A stretch of DNA of 33,200 nt from an uncultured Bacteroidales bacterium (GCA_900317715.1 ONHS01000051.1:1-33200), one strand, 5' to 3'; positions 7,727-16,467 are shown, counted from the first letter of the stretch. Translations and numbers: made by a program. The notes: generated by a model from the letters alone, not told the origin.

Positions 7727-8281
7727 CTCTTCCAGCTGGCTTTCCGTTTTCCCTAACAGCGTGAGATACTGCTGGAACACTGGGGTGAGCGAGTCGTTGG
7801 GGAAGCGGTTGATGAAGTCGCGGTATTCGCTCTCCGCGCTGCGCCAGTCGCCGAGGATGTCGTCATAGACGATGGCTCGCTGCCAGTAGCAGAGTTTTGC
7901 TTGGTCGAGGTCGGGATATTGTTCTTGGAATTGGTTGAAGATGGCGAGAGCGCGTTTCGCGTTGCGTGCCCGTGCCTCCACGTTGCCTAGCCTGTCCGCC
8001 GATTTCGCCAAGATCATGCTGCCCACGCCCGCACGGTAGAGCATGCCTGGTGCGAGGGTGTCGTCAGGATGTTTTTCCGCGAAAGCCATCGCCTTCACAA
8101 TGAAGGCATTGAACGCGGCGGTGTCAATCCGCCCGCAAAGGGCGTATATGGAATCAGAATGGTTGTATGCCGCGAGCAACGAATCACTCTCCTGTCGGAT
8201 GGCCTTCTGCTCCGCCTGCTGCCCGTTTTGGCACGCTGCCAAAAACAAAACTGATAATATAACCGTGAATAATCGTTTCAT
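7706..8281 (-). CDS. TPR-like lipoprotein of unknown role
   Basis: A 191-residue lipoprotein with signal sequence MKRLFTVILSVLFLAACQ (lipobox LAAC, Cys17). The body is alpha-helical with a tetratricopeptide-like layout: HPDDTLAPGMLYRAG, ARNAKRALAIFNQFQEQYPDL, AKLCYWQRAIVYDDILGDW and AESEYRDFINRFPNDS resemble successive helical hairpins, as in BamD/YbgF-type proteins. Its function is unknown. The ATG at 8281 is preferred over upstream ATGs (to 8299) because those fall in the TCATCG word array and add residues before the signal peptide. The stop codon is embedded in a word array. Confidence 0.75.
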   Translation of the reverse strand: MKRLFTVILSVLFLAACQNGQQAEQKAIRQESDSLLAAYNHSDSIYALCGRIDTAAFNAFIVKAMAFAEKHPDDTLAPGMLYRAGVGSMILAKSADRLGNVEARARNAKRALAIFNQFQEQYPDLDQAKLCYWQRAIVYDDILGDWRSAESEYRDFINRFPNDSLTPVFQQYLTLLGKTESQLEEELAIGR

Positions 8282-8362
8282 CGTTTCATCGTTTTTCATC
8301 GTTTTTCATCGTCCATTCATCGCATCATCGTGTCATCGCCATTCATCGTCATCATTCATCGT
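8275..8362. repeat. TCATCG word array
   Basis: Many copies of TCATCG spaced by T, GT or CA (for example TCATCGTTTTTCATCG) run from the lipoprotein start codon up to the REP-like element. The array contributes several in-frame ATGs just upstream of the true start. The same word flanks another copy of the REP element near 24592. Confidence 0.88.
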
Positions 8363-8425
8363 CCTAGGGCTCGCTACGCTCACCCTAGGCTGACATAGGT
8401 CGGGCTTTCAGCCCTTTTTGGAATT
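8363..8425. repeat. REP-like palindromic element, copy A
   Basis: CCTAGGG and CCCTAGG arms flank a 13-base loop (CTCGCTACGCTCA), followed by CATAGGTCGG and a second hairpin GGGCT-TTC-AGCCC with a T-tract. It abuts the def stop codon (its last bases, GAATT, enter it). Near-identical copies lie at 15138 and 24530, with a partial at 24494. Confidence 0.9.
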
Positions 8426-8972
8426 ATTTTTTGGTCTTGTATGCGGGGTGGACTTTGCCGCTGGCGATGTCGTTGAGTTGGCGTTTGAGGACCATCTTTT
8501 TGATTTGGGAGAGGTTGTCGGTGAAGACTTTGCCTTCGAGGTGGTCGTACTCGTGTTGGATGATGCGGGCCAGGATGCCGTTGATGTCGCAGTCGTGGTA
8601 TTCGCCCTTTTCATCGTAGTAGGTGATGTGGATGTCGGATTTGCGGATGACGTCCTCGTTGATTTTCGGGAGGCTGAGGCAGCCTTCGGCGAAGGGGACA
8701 TCCTCTCCGAAGCGGTCGGTGATGGTGGGGTTGATGAAGGCCCCTTTGAACGGCTCGTGGTCGGGATAGATTTCCTTGTAAGGTGCTGAATCAACCACAA
8801 ATATGCGCATGGATTTGCCGACTTGCGGGGCTGCCAAACCTACTCCCTCCGCATGGTACATGGTGTCAAAAAGGTCGTTGACAAAGCCTTTCAGGGCTTC
8901 GTCTTTCAGGTCAACTTCCACTGCGGTCTTGCGCAGCACTGGGTTTCCGTATAATACAATAGGTAATATCAT
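8424..8972 (-). CDS. def: Peptide deformylase
   Basis: Def removes the formyl group from the N-terminal methionine of new proteins. The 182-residue enzyme shows all three motifs: GVGLAAPQ (residues 43-50), EGCLS (96-100) and HEYDH (140-144), which supply the metal ligands Cys98, His140 and His144. Its ATG overlaps the ruvX reading frame stop by the usual ATGA arrangement. Because of a deletion in ruvX, the frame is also open upstream all the way to the ruvX start, so a 273-residue RuvX'-Def fusion could be made; the internal ATG should still give normal Def. Confidence 0.95.
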   Translation of the reverse strand: MILPIVLYGNPVLRKTAVEVDLKDEALKGFVNDLFDTMYHAEGVGLAAPQVGKSMRIFVVDSAPYKEIYPDHEPFKGAFINPTITDRFGEDVPFAEGCLSLPKINEDVIRKSDIHITYYDEKGEYHDCDINGILARIIQHEYDHLEGKVFTDNLSQIKKMVLKRQLNDIASGKVHPAYKTKK

Positions 8973-9245
8973 TGTTCGTTGTTTCTTAAATTGATCATAT
9001 CTTGTTGCTCCAGATAGGATTGCAGGATGATGGCAGCGGCACGACTCCGACGGGGTGTTGTCGAGCTGTTTGGCCTCTCCGATGACGACGACATCGACCT
9101 TCTCCTTGTTGAGGTAGTCCTTGAGGAAGTCGAAAGCCTGCGCCACGGGGACAGTCTCCAGTGCGTGCGCACAGATCTGCAGTTCGTCGGTGACGGCGAA
9201 CCCCACGCGTTTCTGTCCATAGTCGATAGCCATAATTCTACCCAT
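8969..9245 (-). pseudogene. ruvX: RuvX/YqgF Holliday-junction resolvase-like gene with internal deletion
   Basis: The 5' part encodes the RuvX start MGRIMAIDYGQKRVGFAVTD and continues to VVVIGEAKQLDNTPSES. The next recognisable segment, AAAIILQSYLEQQ, is the normal RuvX C-terminus but in another frame; it ends in a TGA overlapping the def ATG. The stretch that should lie between, about 50 residues with the DERFTS motif and the last catalytic aspartate, is missing (size from memory of the family). The junction is near 9045. The remnant therefore cannot encode an active RuvX. An assembly error is the main alternative. Confidence 0.85.
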
Positions 9246-9268
9246 ATCTGGTAATTTTTTTCGGGGTG

Positions 9269-9276
9269 CAAAGGTA
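9269..9276 (-). promoter_or_regulatory. -7 promoter box for ruvX-def
   Basis: The minus strand reads TACCTTTG, 23 bases before the ruvX ATG; no clear -33 box. Confidence 0.6.
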
Positions 9277-9306
9277 CACAAAATTCGAATATGCACGGAA
9301 ATATGA

Positions 9307-9342
9307 AAAGGTCCCGACGCTTTTGGAAACATCGGGACCTTT
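9307..9342. terminator. Hairpin terminator, convergent or read-through control
   Basis: AAAGGTCCCGA (9307-9317) pairs with TCGGGACCTTT (9332-9342). Read on the minus strand it lies 47 bases after the stop of the exported protein ending at 9389 and is followed by TTTTCAT, so it likely ends the surface-locus transcript before the ruvX promoter. Confidence 0.82.
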
Positions 9343-9388
9343 AGGTTATCTTTTCTCGCGGGGGGACGCCCCCTTTGAGTGGGAATCG

Positions 9389-11470
9389 TTACTGTGGATA
9401 GGTGTACGGGCTGGCGCTAATTGCGCCCGTAGAATTGCCGATGGTCACGGTGCCGCAAGTGCCATTCTTTCCGGCTCCGATGCTGTAAGTGGCTCCGTTT
9501 CCTTTCGTGGCCTTCACGCTGGTCACGGTTGAGGTAATCGTGATACTGCCGCACTGGGTGTTGATATCGATTGGGCCGCCGCCGCCGATGCCAGCAGCGT
9601 CATCACCACCCTCAGCAATGATAGTGCCACCACTGATGTTGATGGTGCCGCAGTTTGCCCCACGACCGCCACCGATACCAGCAGCACCTACACCGCCCTT
9701 GGCTGTGATGTTTCCGCCGGTGATTTCGATATCACCGCAGGTTGAAACATAAGCGCCACCGATGCCAGCTGCATATAGACCACCAGTAGCCACAATATTG
9801 CCGCCCTGAATGATGATGTTGCCACAGGATTTATGGTTAAGTCCTGCTCCGATGCCAGCCGCGAAGCCGTTGCTGCCGGCGATGAGTTTGCCTGTGCCTT
9901 GGGTACCGCCTTTGATGGTGAGCGTGCTACCCATAGGTACATAGATGCCGGGATACTCGTTATTGAACCCGGTCACTTTATTTGTCGTTCCGTCCTTCAG
10001 GATGATGGTGGCATCGCCCTTGCAGGTGATTCCTGCCCATAGGTAGCTCATACTATGCGTTCCGTTGATGGTTACATCATCCAGCATCACAGTGGCTCCC
10101 TTTGCGATGGAAATCTTCACCTTTGCATTAAGCGTGCCCGTCAGGGTATCGCCGTTTTGGGCAATAAAGGCTTCTGTAATGGTGGAGAGGTCAATCGTGG
10201 TAGGTTCTCTGTTGGTCACCTTGGTGAATTCACCCGTCTCGGTGATGTTCGGCACGCTCTTGATTTCACCGGTTTCGTTCACGAAGTTGTGGCCATAGAT
10301 GGTCAGTTCGCCCAAGGGAGTAAGACCCGGGGTGAGAAAACCAAAGGTGGCGACGAGATTCGTGTCAGAGGTGACGGTGATAGTGTGGGTGTCTTCTGTA
10401 CTATGATCGTCGCTCCAATCCAGGAGTGCGTAGCCCGCTTCCGGGATGGCCTTGACGGTCACATCAGTGCCGTAATCCACAATATAGGTGTTAGGAGTAG
10501 GACCCTGAGTCACACCATCGGGAAGAGTGTTTCCTATGTAGAACAGTTGCAACTCGCCCAACTGCAAGTCGCTGCCGGAATGCACTTCGCTCACCTCGAA
10601 ACGGAAATGTCTGTAGGTGCCGGGAACATCCATTTCGAAGTCGAAGGGGGCGTAGTTGGTGTCCTTCATGGTGACGTCGTTGGAGACAGCGTCAATGATG
10701 GTCCAGTTATCGCTACCATCAAGATTAGCCTTCAGCACCCAACTCTTCGGATTTCGGCCTGCTCCCCACGTCTCATTGTCGTCACCCGTAAACAGCGTGT
10801 AGCCGTTTACCTGCACGGCATTGGTGGTCCTGAATTCAACAAATTTTGGGTCAGCAACGGTGCACCACTTGTTGCCGCCAGTGATGATGCCGTCGAATAG
10901 CTTTTCGCATTGTTGGTTCGCATAGCTGCTGCAGCACTCCCGTACTGAGATACTGGAGTTGGGGATTATAGTCTTGTTGCCGTTGATGGTTTGAATCTCC
11001 ACTGAGCCGTTGCCGATAGCCGTCAGCGTCAGCGTGTAATAAGTATGAACATGGAGGATGAACAGGGCCGTGTCGGCCAGGAGGGTGTCGTTGCCGGCGA
11101 AAATGGCCTTGACGGTGTCGATGCCGACACCGTTAATGGTGACTATGCCTGAATTGTTGATGGTGTTGCTGGAGTTGGTGCCGGATTTATGGGCGATGCT
11201 GTAGGTCACCGGAATGCCGTGGGGATTGGTGAGTTCCTGTCCTGAGAAGGGATCCCCGAGATAGACCGTGGTGTCAGACTTGGCGTATGCGAGACCGGCA
11301 TCCTGCTTCCACGTGGTCCGCAGCACTTGGTTGCCCCCAGGCATATCGAAGGTCCAGGTGAGATTGTCCGAACCCGTGCGGGTGGGGATTGTAGGGTCAG
11401 TGTTTTGCGCCCATGCATTCGCCATCACCAAGACAAAGGCCATTAATACAATATGTTTGATATATTTCAT
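9389..11470 (-). CDS. Large exported surface protein with F5/8-type, InlB-like and AGIGGG-repeat regions
   Basis: This 693-residue protein has a signal peptide (MKYIKHIVLMAFVLVMANAWAQ). Residues about 175-325 (VRECCSSYANQQCEKLFDG ... YRHFRFEVSEVHSGSDLQLGELQLF) look like a discoidin/F5-8 type C-like carbohydrate-binding fold. A divergent InlB-type repeat follows (GYALLDWSDDHSTEDTHTIT with TSDTNLVATF). The C-terminal 250 residues contain repeats of the pattern GGNIxATGGxxAAGIGGG, spaced about 27-30 residues, as in secreted beta-helix proteins. No C-terminal type IX sorting domain is obvious. It is likely an adhesin or matrix protein on the cell surface. The C-terminal half is paralogous to the next gene upstream, 46 bases away. 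Confidence 0.72.
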   Translation of the reverse strand: MKYIKHIVLMAFVLVMANAWAQNTDPTIPTRTGSDNLTWTFDMPGGNQVLRTTWKQDAGLAYAKSDTTVYLGDPFSGQELTNPHGIPVTYSIAHKSGTNSSNTINNSGIVTINGVGIDTVKAIFAGNDTLLADTALFILHVHTYYTLTLTAIGNGSVEIQTINGNKTIIPNSSISVRECCSSYANQQCEKLFDGIITGGNKWCTVADPKFVEFRTTNAVQVNGYTLFTGDDNETWGAGRNPKSWVLKANLDGSDNWTIIDAVSNDVTMKDTNYAPFDFEMDVPGTYRHFRFEVSEVHSGSDLQLGELQLFYIGNTLPDGVTQGPTPNTYIVDYGTDVTVKAIPEAGYALLDWSDDHSTEDTHTITVTSDTNLVATFGFLTPGLTPLGELTIYGHNFVNETGEIKSVPNITETGEFTKVTNREPTTIDLSTITEAFIAQNGDTLTGTLNAKVKISIAKGATVMLDDVTINGTHSMSYLWAGITCKGDATIILKDGTTNKVTGFNNEYPGIYVPMGSTLTIKGGTQGTGKLIAGSNGFAAGIGAGLNHKSCGNIIIQGGNIVATGGLYAAGIGGAYVSTCGDIEITGGNITAKGGVGAAGIGGGRGANCGTINISGGTIIAEGGDDAAGIGGGGPIDINTQCGSITITSTVTSVKATKGNGATYSIGAGKNGTCGTVTIGNSTGAISASPYTYPQ

Positions 11471-11516
11471 TGTTCCTAATTTTTATCGTTGGTTTGTTCA
11501 CAATGGATATAATCCT

Positions 11517-13910
11517 TTAGTGTTGCGGATAAATAATCGTATTCTGCCTGAGGTAGGAATAACCGTTGTTTCGGTATTGAGTACCGTTGTAGTACATCGT
11601 ACCGTCGATGGTCACGGTGCCACACGAACCAATGTAGCTCTTACCGATACAGTCACAATCGGATTGGTACTCGCCATTACCCTTATAGGCAGTCACTTTG
11701 GTCACAGTGTTAGTGATGGTGATATTGCCACCACTGCCGGATAAGCCAGCGCCTATTCCGGGAGCGTTTTTACCACCCGTAGCTATGATAGTGCCGCCCA
11801 TGATGGTAATAGTGCCGTTGTCGCTATCCCATCCGCCGCCAATACCAGCAGCATTTTCATCACCCGTAGCTGTGACAGTGCCGCCCGTGATGGTAATATC
11901 ACCAGTGTAGCGATCCTTTCCGCCGCCAATGCCAGCAGCGTATGAACCACCCGTAGCCGTGATGGTGCCGCCCGTGATGATAATATGGCCGCCAGGCTCA
12001 GAATTTGAAGACCCGGCGCCGATGCCCGCAGCGCCTTGAGAGCCGGTGGCGTTGAGGGTGCCGGTGCCGCAGATGGTGAGGGTATGTCCTGCGGGTACGT
12101 AGATGCCGGCTTTTGTGTTGCTGCCGGTAAGGTTGTTGACGGAACCCTCCTTCAGGATGATGGTGGCGTCGCCTAAGCAATTAAGGCCTGCCCTTGTTGT
12201 AAAACTAGTATTTTCTACGGTTAGATTATCCAGTATTACAGTAGCACCATCGGCGATGGAAATCTTCCCGGAATAGTAAAGTGTACCCGTAAGGACATCA
12301 CCGTCACGGACCGTGGAATCGGACTTAATGCCCGAAACGTTTATAGGTATCAGCTCTAACTTTTCCACCTTTACAGCTTGCGCGACAGGCTGCGGGGTAA
12401 TCTTTACGTTAGCACCCTTGGGAATCATTACATAGCCGCTGTCGGGGTGTGCAGTGCCGTAGGGCGTCAGCGTGGCGGCTACATTGTTGATCAACACTGT
12501 CCAGTTAAGCGGGATGCTGTCGAGGCGGTAGTCGTTAATGGCGAAATAAGCTGTAAAAGTCGTATCGCTGGTAAGCGTAATGGTACGCGGATTGTCCGTA
12601 TTCTGGTCATTCCAATTGGCAAAGTGGTAATAGGGGTTGGCAATGGTCTTAACGGTTACTTCGACGGTCTCCATCACAAGGTATGTACCGTTACCATAGT
12701 CGGTCACCTCTTCCGGCAGCGGAGTGGCCAGTGTCGCAGTACCGTTGCCGTCGCTGGCCAGCTTCAGCGTGTAATAAGGATAGTATTCCACTTCCACCCG
12801 CATATTGGCTGCGGGCATGGTGAATTTCCAGGTGCCATTGTTTTGCTTGGTCGCGGATATATTTATGGTTGGCCCAGTTGCAGACGCGTTTTTGATGGTC
12901 ACACTCTTCACGTTGTTGGCATACGTCGGGGTGAACACCACTTCGTTACCCGCGCAAATGACGATGGTGTCATTGGTGACGGTCACGGGGACTCCGTTGA
13001 CGGTCACCATCCAGCCGTCAGGAATTTGACTCAAGGTAAACGGAACAACGTAGGACACAGCCTTGCCATTGACAACATGCCAGCCATCGCCGAGGGCAGT
13101 GGCAAGTTGCGCGGCGGTCATGTTCGACCCGTTGATGCCCTGCGCATTGCCAATGGTCTTGGTGTAATAGCAATTGGAACAATTAGTCGAACAGTTACCG
13201 TTGTAAAGGGTGTTTCCGTTTGTCACAGTGTTGACAGGATCGACGAGACAGTTGCTTATGTTAACGGTATAATTGCCATTGCAATGGCTTAAAATGCCAC
13301 TCCAATTTTCATAATTCGAAGCGTTTCCTTCATCACTCATTGTTCCGTTGAACAGGCAGTTTGTAATGTTTATAATGCTGCCATCAGTACTAACCTGTCC
13401 GACAATTCCTCCGTCGTATGCGTTGCCTCCTGAATACTTATTGGTGATATTGGCACTGTTGATGCAGTTGGTGACGGTGCTTGTCCCCTTGGCGTAACCC
13501 ACAATGCAACCTGTATACTGGCTGGTGGAGGATAATGTACCCACCAGATGAACGCCTCTGATCGTGGCGCCATCGATGTAACGAAACGGTGCAGCATACA
13601 GAATACCAATATTTTCAAAAGTCATATCGATGGTATAACCGTTGCCATCGAAGGTGCCACTGAAAGCATGTGCCTCATCTCCCACACACGAGGTAATGCT
13701 GATATCAGCGGTCTGCTTGAAAAACACGCCGTTGTACGAGTTTCCGCCACCGACATTGCCAGCCAGATTGACCCAATCAGTCGCACTGGCAATCAGGTAA
13801 GGGTCGGTCTCCGTGCCATTGCCGCCGCCGAATAATTGTGATTGTCCCCAAACGGGACTCGCTGCCAACGCCAACACTGCGACAAACATCAAATATAATA
13901 TATTTTTCAT
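11517..13910 (-). CDS. Large exported surface protein with GLUG-like, InlB-like and AGIGGG-repeat regions
   Basis: This 797-residue protein has a signal peptide ending near VWGQ. The N-terminal 250 residues contain GNGTETDPYLIASATDW, AFSGTFDGNGYTIDM and cysteine-bearing repeats (TNCINSANI, TNCLFNGTM, SNCLVDPVN). These resemble GLUG-type beta-solenoid repeats. Around 395-460 lies an InlB-like repeat (YHFANWNDQNTDNPRTITL ... DTTFTAYF). The C-terminal 250 residues match the neighbour's: GDATIILKEG, AGIYVPAGHTLTI, then ITGGTxTATGxxxAAGIGGG repeats. It appears to be a tandem paralogue with a different N-terminal domain. It probably acts on the surface; binding target unknown. Confidence 0.72.
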   Translation of the reverse strand: MKNILYLMFVAVLALAASPVWGQSQLFGGGNGTETDPYLIASATDWVNLAGNVGGGNSYNGVFFKQTADISITSCVGDEAHAFSGTFDGNGYTIDMTFENIGILYAAPFRYIDGATIRGVHLVGTLSSTSQYTGCIVGYAKGTSTVTNCINSANITNKYSGGNAYDGGIVGQVSTDGSIINITNCLFNGTMSDEGNASNYENWSGILSHCNGNYTVNISNCLVDPVNTVTNGNTLYNGNCSTNCSNCYYTKTIGNAQGINGSNMTAAQLATALGDGWHVVNGKAVSYVVPFTLSQIPDGWMVTVNGVPVTVTNDTIVICAGNEVVFTPTYANNVKSVTIKNASATGPTINISATKQNNGTWKFTMPAANMRVEVEYYPYYTLKLASDGNGTATLATPLPEEVTDYGNGTYLVMETVEVTVKTIANPYYHFANWNDQNTDNPRTITLTSDTTFTAYFAINDYRLDSIPLNWTVLINNVAATLTPYGTAHPDSGYVMIPKGANVKITPQPVAQAVKVEKLELIPINVSGIKSDSTVRDGDVLTGTLYYSGKISIADGATVILDNLTVENTSFTTRAGLNCLGDATIILKEGSVNNLTGSNTKAGIYVPAGHTLTICGTGTLNATGSQGAAGIGAGSSNSEPGGHIIITGGTITATGGSYAAGIGGGKDRYTGDITITGGTVTATGDENAAGIGGGWDSDNGTITIMGGTIIATGGKNAPGIGAGLSGSGGNITITNTVTKVTAYKGNGEYQSDCDCIGKSYIGSCGTVTIDGTMYYNGTQYRNNGYSYLRQNTIIYPQH

Positions 13911-13938
13911 TAGTATATGTTTGTTTCAATAAAATAGG

Positions 13939-15103
13939 TTAGTTGCCCGAGGTTGTTGCGGTTGCAGGCTTGACATACCAATAGACGATGGTCACCTTGT
14001 CGCCGACTTTCAGATGGTAGGCGTTACCGTCACGATTCTTGTTCTGGTTAGCGTCATATACCACAACCTTGCTGGTCGGGTCATTAGTGGTGGTCAACAC
14101 ACCGCTGTGGTTGCCGCCCACCATTACACCATTGATGTACATTCTCAGGACATGGTCCGCATGTGGCACGTTCTTCAGCGTGAACTCGGTCTGACCGGCC
14201 TGCGCCACAGTGAAGGAGTCTTGGGCCATCACCGGAGTGTTATTAATGATGTCCTCGATGGAGTCGTGCAAGTGGTTCACCCGTGTGGTCAAAGCGGTGA
14301 CCAGCGTGTTCAAGGCGGCAATCTGTTCAGAAACCGTCTGTGCGTCAGCCTTGGTCGCTATCGCCTCGGTGTTCGTCTTTATGGCGGCGGCATTTATCCG
14401 GATGCTGTCGCGGTTCAGTTGGATGCTGTCGCGCATATCCGTAATCACGTTACAAGTCAACACGCTGTCGCACACATTCGTGTTGAAGGTGTTCACGCGG
14501 TTCTGCAAAGCTGTCAGATTGTTGTTGGTGATTGTTATGTTGTTGGTATTGGCAGCAATCACGGCACCCAAAGCGGCACTGTCAGCCTTCATTTTTTCAT
14601 AGATGGCGGTGCTGTCAGCTTTCATCTTCTCATAAACAGCAGACAAGCCGCCGCCCATACAGATCTTCACCTCATCGCATAGACCATCCTTCTTCACGTA
14701 CTCGTTCAGCGTGTCGTTGAGATGGATGGACAAGGCTAGACTGTCGTACTTGATCTTGTTGTAGATGCCGATGACGACAGCGGCGTCGGGATCCAGCTCG
14801 TCCGCGTATTCTGCATACATGGCGTAAGGCACCGCCGTGAGCGGCATCGCCAGCGTGCCGAGCGAGGTTCCGGCCAACGTCACCGTCGTCTCGATGTGAG
14901 CCGTCTTCCAGTCAATCAGCCCCCAATTCCCGTCGGTCACGGTGCCGTTGCCGATCAGCAGGGAGACGTTCCACGGTCTTGTTGGCCACCAGTCGGTTCT
15001 CGGTGTCGCGCACCACAGCCTGGTAACTGATTTTGTTGTTTTGCGCGAAGATCGTGGTCGCGCAGCATAGCATCAGAGCTATGAGGAGTAAGGTTTTTTT
15101 CAT
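13939..15103 (-). pseudogene. Exported SYQAVVRD-type coiled-coil protein, broken by an internal out-of-frame deletion
   Basis: The start encodes a signal peptide (MKKTLLLIALMLCCATTIFAQ) and the Bacteroidetes family opening ISYQAVVRDTENRLVANKTV. The frame then fails: it runs to a stop at 14912. Another frame picks up as NVSLLIGNGTVTDGNWGLIDW and continues through AVPYAMYAEYADE. In relatives, some 30 residues (a strand-rich stretch ending TTNANGL) normally lie between; they are missing here. The remainder has long coiled-coil-like segments (YEKMKADSTAIYEKMKADS, NLTALQNRVN, RDSIQLNRDSIRINAAAIK) and a small C-terminal domain (FTLKNVPHADHVLRMYINGV). The junction is near 14980. Not translatable as one protein without a frameshift. 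Confidence 0.75.
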
Positions 15104-15137
15104 ATTTATTTGGTCTTATTATTTTCTTTGTTGATGT

Positions 15138-15198
15138 CCTAGGGCTCACTGCGTTCACCCTAGGTTGACACGTGTCGGGCCTGCAGCCCTCTTGGAAT
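15138..15198. repeat. REP-like palindromic element, copy B (diverged)
   Basis: CCTAGGG-CTCACTGCGTTCA-CCCTAGG followed by TTGACACGTGTCGGGCCTGC and CAGCCCTCTTGGAAT. It has the same layout as copies A and D with several substitutions. The second hairpin is changed to GGGCCTGCAGCCC. Confidence 0.88.
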
Positions 15199-15239
15199 AA
15201 CCGTAACTGCTAACTACTAACTACTAACTGCTAACTATT
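15199..15239. repeat. Word array (AACTGCTAACTACTAAC type) at a gene 3' end
   Basis: AACTGCTAACTACTAAC words run directly from REP copy B into the stop codon of the FISUMP-domain gene. Confidence 0.85.
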
Positions 15240-16113
15240 CCGGCCAGACGTTGACCTTCACGCAGCGCACGCTCAAGTTGTCGTCAGTGCTGCGGGTCAC
15301 GTAGAGCGGGGTGTCGCAATAATGGGAAATCTGGATGGCATTGCCGACGGGGTTGCCGCCCTCCCCCGACACCCACCAATAGGTCTCCGAGCCCAAGCCC
15401 TCGAAACGACGTGCGGCGGAGCTGTAGAGGCCGGCTGGGTAGGCCGTGAAACCGGTGCTGTTGGTGTTGATGTCGCCGTTGATCCAGCCATCGGTGCTTC
15501 GCAACGAAGTGGCAGGGTTGGTGGACAGGTCCGAAACCTCATCGCCCATAGGCAGGTGCCAGCCGTCGGGACAGAGCGTCTGGGCGGCCGTCTGCGGATA
15601 TAGCAGACCATAGACTTGCGGGACTTCCGCGTTCAGCGAACTCAGGTAGGTCACCGCACCGTCGGCCTCCTTGCGCAGGTTCTGCTTCGTCCAGCAGTGA
15701 CCGGAAACCGCCAGCACGTCATAGTTGTTATCCTCCATGTACTGCGGACAGACAATCAGGTAGAGTGTCCGCAAAACATCGTAGTTGTAGATGCCGCCGT
15801 TGACGAGATAGACGCTGTCCTTGTGCGACTCGGTCTGGTCATGCAGGTTGAAACCGTTCTCCGTGTAGTCGGTGTTGTAGGTGATCACGTCATAGACGGT
15901 GTCACGCGTCCACTGCGCCTGCGCCATGCCCATCGAGAGCTCGTAATTGCCGAGGGTCTCTTGCGTGAAGAAGGGCTGCCCGATGGCCACGTAGAGGTGT
16001 TCGCTGCTCGCGCCGGAGACCACTGTTGCCTGCACGGTCTGCGGCTGCGCACTCAATGGCGCCACCCAAGCTATACAGCAAAATAGAAATGCAATAGTAA
16101 GAAATTGTTTCAT
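15235..16113 (-). CDS. Exported protein with a FISUMP (Fib_succ_major) domain
   Basis: This 292-residue protein has a signal peptide (MKQFLTIAFLFCCIAWVAPLSAQ), then a short region with AIGQPFFTQETLGNYELSMG typical of secreted Bacteroidetes proteins. From about residue 135 it has the Fibrobacter succinogenes major paralogous domain: CWTKQNLR, LLYPQTAAQTLCPDGWHLP, then GFTAYPAGLY, LGSETYWWVSGE and LSVRCVKV. The domain is widespread in surface proteins and its ligand is not established. It is the first gene of the surface locus. The ATG at 16113 is chosen over an upstream TTG at 16119. Only a weak TATTTTTC box (16134-16141, minus) precedes it. Confidence 0.82.
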   Translation of the reverse strand: MKQFLTIAFLFCCIAWVAPLSAQPQTVQATVVSGASSEHLYVAIGQPFFTQETLGNYELSMGMAQAQWTRDTVYDVITYNTDYTENGFNLHDQTESHKDSVYLVNGGIYNYDVLRTLYLIVCPQYMEDNNYDVLAVSGHCWTKQNLRKEADGAVTYLSSLNAEVPQVYGLLYPQTAAQTLCPDGWHLPMGDEVSDLSTNPATSLRSTDGWINGDINTNSTGFTAYPAGLYSSAARRFEGLGSETYWWVSGEGGNPVGNAIQISHYCDTPLYVTRSTDDNLSVRCVKVNVWPE

Positions 16114-16467
16114 ATTCAAATAGGATTAAATCCGAAAAATACACTATCGTTCGCCTTAAGGTAAAAGACGAGGATTTGGAGGTAAAGAAAAAAGGGAGAA
16201 ACGTCGTGGAAACGACGCATGAATCGTCTCTGCAGTACTATCGTCAGGCAGTCGGTTTTCTGAGTCAATTATCTGTTTTTCAATACTTTTATATAGGCCT
16301 GACATCCCATTCATCCTTTCTAAAATTTAACGGCGAAAGAACAAAAAAATAGGAATGTCAGGGCTGAATTTGTCCGGAAAATATCAACATGGTTGTGAAC
16401 ATCGGAGACTTAGAACCTTGAACTTAGGACCTGAAATTTATTTGCCCAATCGTTCCGAAAAAAATCG
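16114..16467. other. Gene-poor divergent spacer between surface locus and glnS
   Basis: No open reading frame of merit is seen. It holds a weak minus-strand promoter-like box, an imperfect pair GCCTGACATCCC / GAATGTCAGGGC (about 16297 and 16350) that could pair across a loop, and short degenerate words such as ACTTAGAACCTTGAACTTAGG near 16410-16430. Confidence 0.5.

Noticed and set aside
8275..8362. CRISPR-like direct repeats
   Set aside because: The words are 6-15 bases and contiguous, without spacers of even length or cas genes.
8424..9332. A single genuine 302-residue fusion enzyme
   Set aside because: Residues before MGRIMAIDYGQ lie upstream of the promoter box, and the join is best explained by a deletion in ruvX, with def keeping its own ATG.
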